Assembly: GCF_043944905.1 (NCBI RefSeq)
Contig: NZ_JBIMSN010000050.1
Location: 1-64,000, forward strand
Reading direction: 5' to 3'
Length of the DNA: 64,000 bases
From: Antrihabitans spumae
Lineage (GTDB): Bacteria; Actinomycetota; Actinomycetes; Mycobacteriales; Mycobacteriaceae
Shown one piece after another: positions 36,596 through 44,675 of the stretch. A program made the position numbers and the translations under genes. The notes under the pieces are model-generated. The model was given only the letters and a program-made list of their open reading frames with translations, was not told the DNA's origin and did not search any database. The first letter of the stretch is position 1; every line of letters begins with the position of its first letter.

Positions 36596-36808
36596 ATGAA
36601 CGTTTTGATCGAAATGACCGCCCTCTCGATCAGTCGGCCTGCGAGCGACGCAAACCCAGCGGACCGTGCTGCGTGGTACGAAGCCAAGGCGCGCCTACAC
36701 GAATACCTGGCCGCAGAAAGTGCTGCCGATCGTGCACGTGAGACATTCCTTGCCGCTCAGGCACACGAGCATTCGCGGCGACTGCTCAACGCGCGTGCCA
36801 TCGCATAA
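36596..36808 (+). CDS. Hypothetical small helical protein
   Basis: 70 residues from ATG 36596; a longer frame opens at 36512 but its N-terminus looks non-coding. The product is mostly helical and charged (ADRAAWYEAKARLHEYLAAE, ARETFLAAQAHEHSRRLL) and contains no membrane segment. Similar short WYEAKARLH-type proteins occur in actinobacteria without known function. It stops at the point where a truncated antiporter fragment begins. Confidence 0.5.
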   Translation: MNVLIEMTALSISRPASDANPADRAAWYEAKARLHEYLAAESAADRARETFLAAQAHEHSRRLLNARAIA

Positions 36809-36810
36809 CA

Positions 36811-37269
36811 ACGGAAGAATACCGTCGTCCCGCATCGTTTCTCGTCGCACTCATCACCCTTGTGCTGTTCGGACTCACGCTGCCGCTGTTGATTTCCAGA
36901 ATGAACTTCTCGCCCGAAAGTGCAGAAGAGAAGCGCGATTCCATGTCTGCGCTGCTGCGGCGAGTGGGGGAGTCGGCGATCGACACTCTCGGACCCTTGG
37001 ACGAGCAGACCGTCGACGGTGAGCGACTCGATCCGGCAGTGGTCGGCTCGATGAGAGAACGAATACTCCCGCGCCTTGTCACCGGCAGTCGCCAGGACAC
37101 CGAAACCAAGCCCGACTCGATTGCGCAATCGCTTATCGTGCAGCGGCGCTACCTCGACGCGATGCGTGACGCCCTGTCCGCCGAGCGCAGTATCGGCGCG
37201 TACAGCTCCGGGACCTATCGCCAGGTCGAGGCCATGCTCGACACCTTCGAGCAGCGATTCGGTGGATAA
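36811..37269 (+). pseudogene. C-terminal remnant of a CPA1-type Na+/H+ antiporter
   Basis: The frame starts in the middle of a membrane helix (FLVALITLVLFGLTLPLLI) with no good start codon before GTG 36862. It continues with the cytoplasmic tail seen in actinobacterial Na+/H+ antiporters: ETVDGERLDPA-like segment, LIVQRRYLDAMRDAL, GAYSSGTYRQVEAMLD. The roughly 400 preceding residues of membrane domain are absent; upstream is an unrelated short gene and a stop at 36739. Best read as a 5'-truncated relic; a short one-helix protein expressed from GTG 36862 (135 residues) cannot be ruled out. Confidence 0.55.
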
Positions 37270-37291
37270 AGCGAGAATCTTCGTCGAGGGT

Positions 37292-37317
37292 TGTCGTATC
37301 CGGTAGTGCCGGTTCGT
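37292..37317 (+). promoter_or_regulatory. Putative ECF42 promoter upstream of the YCII gene
   Basis: TGTCGT - 17 bases - CGT, 50 bases before the YCII start. ECF42 promoters are reported to carry TGTCGA at -35 and a CGA/TC-like -10. An almost equal element with the same spacer length lies before the DUF6069 gene (39297-39322), and the spacers are also similar. Confidence 0.5.
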
Positions 37318-37367
37318 GGAGTGTGTAGAGGCAGCCGATCGGCAGCCACCGAAGAAGGGAAACCGAG

Positions 37368-37715
37368 ATGAGTCAGTACCTGCTTTCCGTAGTCGTCGAC
37401 GCAGGCGTTTACGACATCCCGCTCGAAGATGCGCAGCCGCAATTCGATGCCACAGAAAGGTTCAACGATGAGCTGAAGGCCGAGGGCTCGTGGGTGTTCG
37501 CCGGTGGGCTCGGACGCCTGGACGCAGCGACGACGGTCGACAACACCGGCGCCGATGTGGTCGTAACCGACGGACCTTTCGCCGAGACCAAGGAGTTCCT
37601 CGGTGGATTCTGGGTCGTCGAAGCGCCGGATCTCGATGCCGCGCTGAAGATCGCCGCCAGAGCGTCGAAGGTCTGCGAGCAGAGGATCGAGATCCGGACG
37701 TTCGACGGCGCATGA
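37368..37715 (+). CDS. YCII/DGPF-domain protein, ECF42 partner
   Basis: 115-residue ferredoxin-like (dimeric alpha+beta barrel) YCII-related protein. The family name motif DGPF occurs as VTDGPFAETKEFLGGFWVVE, and the N-terminus MSQYLLSVVVDAG is typical. These proteins are almost always encoded beside ECF42 sigma factors; their role, possibly as signal or small-molecule binding partner, is not established. Start ATG 37368 has GAAGGGAAA upstream. Its stop overlaps the sigma factor start by 4 bases. Confidence 0.9.
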   Translation: MSQYLLSVVVDAGVYDIPLEDAQPQFDATERFNDELKAEGSWVFAGGLGRLDAATTVDNTGADVVVTDGPFAETKEFLGGFWVVEAPDLDAALKIAARASKVCEQRIEIRTFDGA

Positions 37716-38947
37716 CGAAAGACGCTCGCGTGCAGATCGATCGGATCTATCGCGAGGAATACGGCCGGGTGGTCGCCTCGCTCGCCCGACGCTTCGGCGA
37801 TCTCGACATCGCCGAGGATGCGGCGGGCGAGGCTCTGCTCATCGCCGTCGAGCGTTGGCCGGTCGACGGGATTCCGCCCAACCCAGGTGGCTGGCTGACG
37901 ACTACCGCAAGCAACCGCGCCATCGACCGGATTCGCCGAGAATCCCTGCGCGAGACGAAGCATCAGGCAGCCATGATCATCGACGACCCGACCCCGCACG
38001 AACCCACCGGATTGGTCGAAGACGACCGTCTCCGGCTCGCATTTACCTGTTGTCACCCGGCTCTCAACCCTGAGGCTCGCGTCGCTCTTACGTTGCGTCT
38101 GCTCGGCGGGTTGACGGTGGAGGAGATCGCTCGCGCTTTCCTCGTTGCCGAAACGACCATGGGACAACGTATTACGCGTGCCAAGGCCAAGATCAAGGCA
38201 GCGCGCATCCCCTTCCGGGTGCCCGACCACGACGATGTGACCGATCGACTCGCTGGTGTGCTCACCGTCATCTACCTCGTTTTCAACGAGGGTTACCTTG
38301 CCGGTGCAGGCGACGACCCGATTCGATCCGATCTGACGTCGGAGGCCATCCGACTCGGACGGATCATGCGGCAACTACTACCCGACGACGGCGAGGTCGC
38401 TGGATTGCTCGCGCTGATGTTGTTGACCGAAGCGCGGAGCGCCGCTCGGGTCAGGGGTTGCGAGTTGGTGACGCTCGACCAGCAGGACCGCGGCGGCTGG
38501 GACCGAGCACTGATAACCGAGGGGCACGCCCTTGTCCGTGAATGCCTGGCTCGAGTAGCGGCCCAGCACACGAGGCCGGGGCAGTATCAACTGCTTGCGG
38601 CGATCAACGCGGTCCACACGGATGCCCGCGATGCGCGCGACACCGAGTGGAGTCAGGTGGTCGCGCTCTACGACCAGCTTTATGCCGTCGCGCCGACCCC
38701 GATAGTTGCGCTCAATCGTGCTGTCGCACTTGCCGAATTGGACGGTCCGGAGGTAGCGCTGTCGATCATTGACGGACTGGCGCTCGACCGCTATCACGCC
38801 TGGCACGCAGCCCGAGCGGATCTGTTGCGCAGGCTGGGCCGTAGCGCTGAGGCGAGGTCCGCCTACGACGCCGCGATCGCCGCAACGCAGAACTCCGCCG
38901 AGCGGGCGTACCTGACCAGGCGGCGCGATCACCTGGTGGGTAACTAG
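37712..38947 (+). CDS. ECF RNA polymerase sigma factor, ECF42 group
   Basis: 411 residues: sigma2 (residues about 10-75, DIAEDAAGEALLIAVERWP), sigma4 (about 110-165, TVEEIARAFLVAETTMGQRITRAK), and a 230-residue C-terminal extension with TPR-like helices (NRAVALAELDGPEVAL, YHAWHAARADLLRRLGRSAEA). That extension and the YCII gene overlapping by ATGA identify group ECF42, which has no classical anti-sigma factor; the extension is thought to control activity. A second member lies at 55110. Confidence 0.92.
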   Translation: MTKDARVQIDRIYREEYGRVVASLARRFGDLDIAEDAAGEALLIAVERWPVDGIPPNPGGWLTTTASNRAIDRIRRESLRETKHQAAMIIDDPTPHEPTGLVEDDRLRLAFTCCHPALNPEARVALTLRLLGGLTVEEIARAFLVAETTMGQRITRAKAKIKAARIPFRVPDHDDVTDRLAGVLTVIYLVFNEGYLAGAGDDPIRSDLTSEAIRLGRIMRQLLPDDGEVAGLLALMLLTEARSAARVRGCELVTLDQQDRGGWDRALITEGHALVRECLARVAAQHTRPGQYQLLAAINAVHTDARDARDTEWSQVVALYDQLYAVAPTPIVALNRAVALAELDGPEVALSIIDGLALDRYHAWHAARADLLRRLGRSAEARSAYDAAIAATQNSAERAYLTRRRDHLVGN

Positions 38948-38983
38948 CGTCGCCGGGCTGCATCGCGACGTCGCACATGGCCG

Positions 38984-39042
38984 GCGAACGGGCTTCCAGT
39001 GTCGCTTTCGGGCCGAAAATTGTGCACTGAGAGCCCGTTCGC
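38984..39042. repeat. Palindromic repeat, copy 1 (59 bases)
   Basis: Begins GCGAACGGGCT and ends AGCCCGTTCGC (11-base terminal inverted repeat). Inside are CAGTG/CACTG and TTTCGG-G-CCGAAA, so the whole element can fold as nested stems. A second copy with a few differences lies at 39232-39289. Confidence 0.7.
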
Positions 39043-39074
39043 ACGCTGCATCGCGACCTCGCATGCCGATTGCG

Positions 39075-39106
39075 GACCTCACATGCCTGATCAGGCATGT
39101 GAGGTC
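39075..39106. repeat. Perfect 32-base palindrome
   Basis: Each half is GACCTCACATGCCTGA read on its own strand, meeting at TGATCA with no spacer. Located between the two palindromic repeat copies, with no following T-run. It could be a cruciform, a protein-binding site or the end product of a mobile repeat. Confidence 0.75.
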
Positions 39107-39231
39107 GGTAATGCATTGGCGACGTTGCGATTCCCGTCTGCCTGCTTCGACTTCGCCTGCCTATTGCTGACTAGCTACCGCGATTGGGTTAGCGACATCG
39201 ACAATGCGCGGGCGGAACAGGATCTGAACGT

Positions 39232-39289
39232 CGAACGGGCTACCAGTGTCGCTTTCCGTGCCGAAATCGTGCACTGAGAGCCCGTTCGC
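39232..39289. repeat. Palindromic repeat, copy 2 (about 58 bases)
   Basis: Starts CGAACGGGCT and ends AGCCCGTTCG, sharing CCAGTGTCGCTTTC and GTGCACTGAGAGCCCGTTCG with copy 1 at 38984-39042. Central differences keep the base pairing partly intact. It stops 8 bases before the ECF42-like promoter of the DUF6069 gene. Confidence 0.7.
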
Positions 39290-39296
39290 GGGGGTC

Positions 39297-39322
39297 TGTC
39301 GTATTCGGTCGATCCCATTCGT
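39297..39322 (+). promoter_or_regulatory. Putative ECF42 promoter upstream of the DUF6069 gene
   Basis: TGTCGT - 17 bases - CGT, 42 bases before ATG 39364, matching the element before the YCII gene at 37292-37317 in both boxes and spacer length, with a shared TATYCGGT after the first box. Confidence 0.5.
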
Positions 39323-39363
39323 AGACCTGGTGAGAGCAAAACAACCCACCCGAGGAGATCACG

Positions 39364-39786
39364 ATGACCACCACCGCTCACGCCACGTTCGCAGCCCCCG
39401 CCACCACTGCACCTGCAGCTTTCTGGCGCCCCGCGGCCGTGGCAACAGTCGGAGCCGCCCTTGCTACTACGGCAGTGGCCGCACTAGCGCACGCCGCCGG
39501 CGTCTCCCTCGCCATCGACGGTCAGCAGATTCCCCTCTTTGCATTCGCGCAGCTGACCGTCATGTTCGCCGCGCTCGGCGTTGTCTTCGCCGCCGGATTG
39601 CGCAGGTGGGCAACGCAACCGCGCGTTGTGTTCGTTCGCACAACGATCGTGCTGACCGCGTTGTCTCTCGTTCCTGATGCGATCGTGAACGCGTCGATCG
39701 ACACCAAGCTCACCCTGATGCTCACGCACCTCGTGGCCGCAGCGATCGTCATCCCGGTGATTGCAGCGAGCCTGCGTCGCAGCTGA
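39364..39786 (+). CDS. DUF6069-like four-helix membrane protein
   Basis: 140 residues with four predicted membrane helices (about residues 20-45, 56-78, 88-106, 117-136), the layout of DUF6069 proteins that often neighbour ECF sigma genes in actinobacteria. Function unknown. CCGAGGAG lies 8 bases before ATG 39364. Its promoter resembles that of the YCII-sigma operon, so it may be an ECF42 target. Confidence 0.75.
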   Translation: MTTTAHATFAAPATTAPAAFWRPAAVATVGAALATTAVAALAHAAGVSLAIDGQQIPLFAFAQLTVMFAALGVVFAAGLRRWATQPRVVFVRTTIVLTALSLVPDAIVNASIDTKLTLMLTHLVAAAIVIPVIAASLRRS

Positions 39787-39795
39787 CCCAGCACG

Positions 39796-41175
39796 TCACA
39801 GGACGGACCACGCCCGGGTCAGTACGTCGCGCAGGATCTCGGTCATCTCGTCGAATTCGGCTTGCCCGCAGATCAATGGTGGGGCGAGCTGGACGACGGG
39901 GTCGCCGCGATCGTCGGCACGGCAATAGAGGCCGGCTTCGAAGAGCGCTTTCGAAAGGAAGCCACGCAGCAGCCGCTCCGACTCGTCGGCGTTGAACGTA
40001 GTACGGGTTGCCTTGTCCTTGACCAGTTCGATTCCGTAGAAGAAGCCCGCGCCTCGGACGTCGCCAACGATCGGTAGGTCGAGCAGGGTTTCCAGCGAGT
40101 GCCGGAACGCCTCACCGTGTTTCTTGACGTGGTCGTTGAGACCTTCGCGTTCGAAGATGTCGAGGTTGGCCATACCAACGGCGGCCGAGACCGGGTGCCC
40201 GCCGAATGTGAAGCCGTGCGCGAAGGTGTTGTTGCCGACCTTGAACGGTTCGAACAGCCTGTCCGAGACGATCATTGCGCCGAGCGGCGAGTACCCGGAC
40301 GTCAAACCTTTTGCGCACGTGATGATGTCGGGCACGTAGCCGAAGTCGTCGCAGGCGAACATCGATCCGATTCGGCCGAACGCACAGATGACCTCGTCGG
40401 ACACGAGCAGAACGTCGTGGCGATCGCAGATCTCGCGCACCCGGTCGAAGTAACCGGGAGGGGGCGGGAAGCAGCCGCCGGAGTTCTGCACGGGCTCGAG
40501 AAATACGGCGGCGACCGTGTCGGGACCTTCGAAGAGGATCGCTTCTTCGATGCGGTCGGCTGCCCACCGCCCGAACGCTTTCGGGTCGTCACGCAACCCG
40601 TCGGCGGCTCGATAGATGTTGGTGTTCGGCACTTTCAGCGCGCCGGGCACCAGTGGTTCGAAGGCTTGCTTCGCCGCCGGGATGCCGGTGATCGACAGTG
40701 CGCCGTGCGGTGCACCGTGGTAGGCGACGGCTCGCGAGATCACCTTGTGCTTGCTCGGCTTGCCGGTGAGTTTGAAGTACTGCTTCGCCAGCTTCCATGC
40801 GCTCTCGACGGCTTCACCGCCACCGGTAGTGAAGAAGACCCGGTTGAGGTCACCAGGCGCGTAGTGCGCCAACCGTTCGGCGAGATCGATTGCGGCAGGA
40901 TGGGTGTAGGACCAAAGTGGGAAGAACGCGAGCTCGCTGGCCTGAGCGGCAGCGGCTTCGGCCAATTCTCTTCTGCCATGGCCGACTTGGACGACGAAGA
41001 GGCCGGACAACCCGTCCAGGTAGCGCTTGCCGTTGTCGTCCCAGATGTATGCGCCCTCGCCGCGAGTGATGATCGGCGGCGGTGTCTCCGCATAGCTGGA
41101 TTGACGTGTGAAATGCATCCAGACGTGGTCGCGGGCGGCGTCCGTTCGTGCTGTTCCACGTGGTGTTGTGCTCAT
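39796..41175 (-). CDS. Class III (omega-type) aminotransferase
   Basis: 459-residue PLP enzyme of aminotransferase class III, the group that includes putrescine/diamine-pyruvate, beta-alanine-pyruvate and GABA transaminases. Features: YLDGLSGLFVVQVGHGR, FFTTGGGEAVESAWKLAK (PLP phosphate loop), AYHGAPHGAL, LVSDEVICAFGR with the cofactor aspartate, and the Schiff-base lysine in ITCAKGLTSGYSPLGA. Start overlaps the Lrp gene stop by 4 bases. With a divergent APC permease, it likely degrades an imported amine or amino acid. Confidence 0.92.
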   Translation of the reverse strand: MSTTPRGTARTDAARDHVWMHFTRQSSYAETPPPIITRGEGAYIWDDNGKRYLDGLSGLFVVQVGHGRRELAEAAAAQASELAFFPLWSYTHPAAIDLAERLAHYAPGDLNRVFFTTGGGEAVESAWKLAKQYFKLTGKPSKHKVISRAVAYHGAPHGALSITGIPAAKQAFEPLVPGALKVPNTNIYRAADGLRDDPKAFGRWAADRIEEAILFEGPDTVAAVFLEPVQNSGGCFPPPPGYFDRVREICDRHDVLLVSDEVICAFGRIGSMFACDDFGYVPDIITCAKGLTSGYSPLGAMIVSDRLFEPFKVGNNTFAHGFTFGGHPVSAAVGMANLDIFEREGLNDHVKKHGEAFRHSLETLLDLPIVGDVRGAGFFYGIELVKDKATRTTFNADESERLLRGFLSKALFEAGLYCRADDRGDPVVQLAPPLICGQAEFDEMTEILRDVLTRAWSVL

Positions 41176-41654
41176 CTGGTACCCCAGTCGTAGCGCTGCC
41201 GTTGCAGCTTCAGATAGACGAATGTTTCGGTGCTTGTCACGCCAGCGCAGGCTCGGATCTTGCCGCTGACGACCTCGAGGAGGTGTTCGTCGTCCTCACA
41301 GACGATCTCGACCAACAGGTCGAACGACCCAGCCGTGACGACGACGTAGACGACTTCGATGAGCGACTCGATCTCGGCGGCGACCACCGCCGGGTCGCCG
41401 ACCACTCTGACGCCGACCATCGCCTGGCGACTGAAGCCGACCTGCATCGGATCGGTCACGGCGACGATCTGCATCACCCCTGACTCCAATAACCGTTGCA
41501 CCCGCTGGCGTACGGCAGCCTCGGACAACCCGACGGCCTCCCCGATGGAGGTGTATGACCGCCGGCCGTCCTGCTGCAGCGCCTCGATGATCGACTTGGA
41601 CACTTCGTCGAGAGTCACCCCGGGACCGTCGCGATTCGCCATGCCTACGATCAT
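41172..41654 (-). CDS. Lrp/AsnC-family regulator
   Basis: 160 residues: N-terminal AsnC-type helix-turn-helix (SYTSIGEAVGLSEAAVRQRVQRL, residues about 33-55) and a C-terminal RAM effector domain (VVTAGSFDLLVEIVCEDDEHL). ATG 41654 or ATG 41642 (MANRDGP) may be the start. It is co-transcribed with the aminotransferase (ATGA overlap) and divergent from the APC permease, so it probably controls both in response to an amino acid or amine. Confidence 0.9.
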   Translation of the reverse strand: MIVGMANRDGPGVTLDEVSKSIIEALQQDGRRSYTSIGEAVGLSEAAVRQRVQRLLESGVMQIVAVTDPMQVGFSRQAMVGVRVVGDPAVVAAEIESLIEVVYVVVTAGSFDLLVEIVCEDDEHLLEVVSGKIRACAGVTSTETFVYLKLQRQRYDWGTR

Positions 41655-41811
41655 CGGTCTTCTAACGTCATATGGCCACGAAAATCGTCGAATTTACACA
41701 GATGAAGCACTAATACCCTTGCTTTGTGGTTACCTAACTGAGATAAACGCATGTAGGGCAGTGCTCCTCCCGACCTGCCCCGGACGTCTGTTCGAGTAGC
41801 CGGAGTGAGCC

Positions 41812-43440
41812 ATGGCAACTAATGCTGCAACCGAAACCCGCACCTCCGACGACGGCGGAAAGGGCCTGAACACGGGCGCGATCGGGTTCGTCTCCAGCGT
41901 CGTCATCGGCGTTGCTTCCACGGCACCGGCGTACAGCCTCGCAGCGACTCTCGGTCCGATAGTCCTGTTGGTCGGCCTGCAAGCTCCGGCGATCATCGTT
42001 CTCGCGTTCGTGCCGATCCTGTTCGTATCGATCGGCTATCAACAGCTCAACAAACGCGAACCCGACTGCGGCACAACGTTCACCTGGGCCACCAAAGCGT
42101 TCGGACCGAAGACAGGGTGGATGGGCGGCTGGGGCATCATCGCCGCCGACGTTCTTGTCATGGCATCGCTCGCCCAGGTTGCGGGTCAGTACTTCTTCCT
42201 GCTTATCGGTGCCGACGGCATCGGATCGGACCCATCCAGCGGGTGGGTATTGCTCACCGGGTTGATCTGGATGGCCGCGATGACCTACATCTGTTTCCGC
42301 GGCATCGAAATTTCTGCCCGCTTCCAACAGGCTCTGCTCGCGCTGGAAGTGCTTGTGCTGGTTGTCTTTGCGGGTACCGCGCTGATCAAGGTCTACGGCA
42401 GCGATCCGCCCGACACCGCGATTCGTCCCGAGGTGTCCTGGTTCAACCCGTTCGAGATCGACAGTGTCAGCACCTTCGCTCAAGGCGTCATCCTGATGTT
42501 GTTCATCTACTGGGGCTGGGACTCCGCGGTAGCCATCAACGAGGAGACGAAGGACCGCGACAAGACGCCAGGGCGTGCGGCGATCACGTCGACGGTACTG
42601 CTGCTGGTGACCTACGTGATCGTGGCTTTGGCCGCGCAGTCGTACGCCGGTGTCGGTGATACCGGTGTCGGGTTGGCGAACGAGGAGAACTCGTCCGACA
42701 TCTTGAGTGTTGTCGGCGATGCGGCCTTCGGTGATTCGACGTTCGGCACGGTGATGGGCAAGCTGTTGATCCTGCTCGTGCTGTGCTCCGCAGCAGCGTG
42801 CACGCAGACCACGATTCTGCCGACAGCGCGGACCACCCTGTCGATGGCGGCCTTCAAGGCAATTCCGCGACGATTCGCCGACATCCACCCGAAGTACCTG
42901 ACACCGACCAACTCCACGATCTGGATGGGCGTCATCTCCGCCCTGCTGTACCTGGCGATGAACTTCTACTCCGGCGGCGGACTCGTAGAGGACGCGGTGA
43001 CGGCGATCGGCATGATGATCGCCTTCTACTACGGCCTCACCGGTTTCGCCTGCACCTGGTACTACCGCCGCGAATTGACCGGAAGTGTCCGAGACTTCTT
43101 CCTGCGCGGTGTGTTCCCGACGCTCGGCGGAGTGTTGCTGTTCAGCGGCCTGATCCTCACCGCGACGCAGGATTGGAAGCCCGAGAACAGTGCCGTCGTC
43201 TGGACGACACCGTGGCATTGGACGATCGGCTGGGCGTTCCTGCTCGGCGCCGGGTCGTTCATTATCGGTGTCGTACTGATGATTTGGGCATCGCGGGTGT
43301 ACAAGCCGTTCTTCCGAGGTGAGACTCTCAACCGCGATACGCCGATCTTCCTTGCAGAGGATGCGCCGATCTCGTCGGGTCTGGCGCTGCCGGACTCCGG
43401 TACGCCCGGCCTAGTTGTGCCCCCGCCCAAGGACAAATGA
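41812..43440 (+). CDS. APC-family amino acid/polyamine permease
   Basis: 542-residue membrane protein with about 12 transmembrane helices. The N-terminal helix carries GVASTAPAYSLAATLG, the unwound substrate-binding region of APC transporters, and REPDCGTTFTWATKAFGP follows helix 2, a family signature. It overlaps the saccharopine-dehydrogenase-like gene by 4 bases and is divergent from Lrp and the aminotransferase, forming one amino-compound utilisation locus; the substrate is not evident. Confidence 0.9.
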   Translation: MATNAATETRTSDDGGKGLNTGAIGFVSSVVIGVASTAPAYSLAATLGPIVLLVGLQAPAIIVLAFVPILFVSIGYQQLNKREPDCGTTFTWATKAFGPKTGWMGGWGIIAADVLVMASLAQVAGQYFFLLIGADGIGSDPSSGWVLLTGLIWMAAMTYICFRGIEISARFQQALLALEVLVLVVFAGTALIKVYGSDPPDTAIRPEVSWFNPFEIDSVSTFAQGVILMLFIYWGWDSAVAINEETKDRDKTPGRAAITSTVLLLVTYVIVALAAQSYAGVGDTGVGLANEENSSDILSVVGDAAFGDSTFGTVMGKLLILLVLCSAAACTQTTILPTARTTLSMAAFKAIPRRFADIHPKYLTPTNSTIWMGVISALLYLAMNFYSGGGLVEDAVTAIGMMIAFYYGLTGFACTWYYRRELTGSVRDFFLRGVFPTLGGVLLFSGLILTATQDWKPENSAVVWTTPWHWTIGWAFLLGAGSFIIGVVLMIWASRVYKPFFRGETLNRDTPIFLAEDAPISSGLALPDSGTPGLVVPPPKDK

Positions 43441-44675
43441 TGCGGATTCTGCTCGTCGGTGCGGGTGGTGTCGGTGATGCGTTCGCGCGAATAGCAGCGC
43501 GCCGCAACTTCTTCGACTCTCTGGTGATCGCCGACTTCGACCTGGCGCGAGCGCAGCAGACCGTCGCGGCCGTGCGTGAACGTCACCCCGACGAACAGCG
43601 GATGACGGCTGCCCGCGTCGATGCCTCCGACAGTGCGGCAGTCACGGCGTTGATCAAGGAGCACAACAGCACTCACGTGATGAACGCTGTCGATCCGCGG
43701 TTCGTCATGCCGATCTTCACGGGTGCGTTCGACGCAGGTGCCGACTACCTCGACATGGCGATGTCGATGTCGCGACCCAATCCCGAATTGCCCTATGCGC
43801 AAACAGGAGTCAAGCTCGGCGACGAGCAGTTCGCGCGCTCGTCGGAGTGGGAAGAGGCCGGCAGACTCGCGCTCGTCGGCATGGGCGTCGAGCCCGGGTT
43901 GTCCGATGTCTTCGCCCGCTATGCAGCGGACCACCTCTTCAGCGAGATCGACGAACTCGGCGTTCGCGACGGCGGAAATCTGGTCGTCGACGGCTACGAT
44001 TTCGCACCGTCCTTCTCGATCTGGACGACGATCGAGGAGTGCCTCAATCCGCCCGTGATCTGGGAGCGTGACCGCGGCTGGTTCGTCACCGAACCGTTCA
44101 GCGAGCCTGAGGTTTTCGACTTTCCCGGTGGCATCGGACCGGTCGAATGTGTGAACGTCGAGCACGAGGAAGTGCTGCTTATGCCACGCTGGGTCGATGC
44201 CAAACGGGTGACGTTCAAATACGGTCTTGGCACCGAGTTCATCGACGTGTTGAAGACTTTGCACAAACTCGGCCTCGACAGCACCCAACCGGTAACTGTC
44301 AACGGACGCGCAGTCTCCCCGCGCGATGTCGTAGCCGCGTGTCTGCCGAATCCCGCCACCCTCGGTGAACGGATGCGTGGTGCCACCTGCGCGGGATTGT
44401 GGGTGACCGGTACCGGTCGGGACGGGAAACCACGGGAGGTCTACCTCTCCCATGTCGTGGACAACGCAGACAGTATGGACGCCTACGGCGCTCAGTGTGT
44501 CGTGTGGCAGACCGCGATCAATCCTGTTGTCGCACTGGAGTTACTGGCAACCGGGCAATGGTCGGGGGTCGGTGTGCTCGGACCGGAAGCCTTCGACGCC
44601 GTGCCCTTTCTCGACCTGCTGGGATCCGACGCACCGTCGGGATACGGCAGTCCGTGGACGCTGCAGGATCGCTAG
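43437..44675 (+). CDS. Saccharopine dehydrogenase family protein
   Basis: 412 residues with an N-terminal Rossmann fold (MMRILLVGAGGVGDAFARIA) and a central saccharopine-dehydrogenase-like catalytic domain (VNAVDPRFVMPIFTGAFDAGADYLDMAM, GMGVEPGLSDVFARYAADHLF). The family includes saccharopine and carboxynorspermidine dehydrogenases, which make or split secondary-amine links between amino acids and keto acids. Adjacent ATG codons (43437, 43440) overlap the permease stop. With the aminotransferase it may act on lysine- or polyamine-derived compounds; this is inference. Ends overlapping glgX by a few bases. Confidence 0.82.
   Translation: MMRILLVGAGGVGDAFARIAARRNFFDSLVIADFDLARAQQTVAAVRERHPDEQRMTAARVDASDSAAVTALIKEHNSTHVMNAVDPRFVMPIFTGAFDAGADYLDMAMSMSRPNPELPYAQTGVKLGDEQFARSSEWEEAGRLALVGMGVEPGLSDVFARYAADHLFSEIDELGVRDGGNLVVDGYDFAPSFSIWTTIEECLNPPVIWERDRGWFVTEPFSEPEVFDFPGGIGPVECVNVEHEEVLLMPRWVDAKRVTFKYGLGTEFIDVLKTLHKLGLDSTQPVTVNGRAVSPRDVVAACLPNPATLGERMRGATCAGLWVTGTGRDGKPREVYLSHVVDNADSMDAYGAQCVVWQTAINPVVALELLATGQWSGVGVLGPEAFDAVPFLDLLGSDAPSGYGSPWTLQDR

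Noticed and set aside
38999..39277. Short open frame of 92 codons across the palindromic repeats
   Set aside because: It is made of the repeat sequence itself, with no ribosome site or recognisable protein features.
38984..39289. Repeats considered as a CRISPR array
   Set aside because: Only two copies about 250 bases apart, strongly palindromic over their full length, with no cas genes.
41734..43218. 494-codon minus-strand frame opposite the APC permease
   Set aside because: Hydrophilic mirror of a 12-helix protein; no start context and no domain.
43062..44453. 463-codon minus-strand frame opposite the saccharopine-dehydrogenase-like gene
   Set aside because: Overlaps two well-supported genes and shows no similarity.
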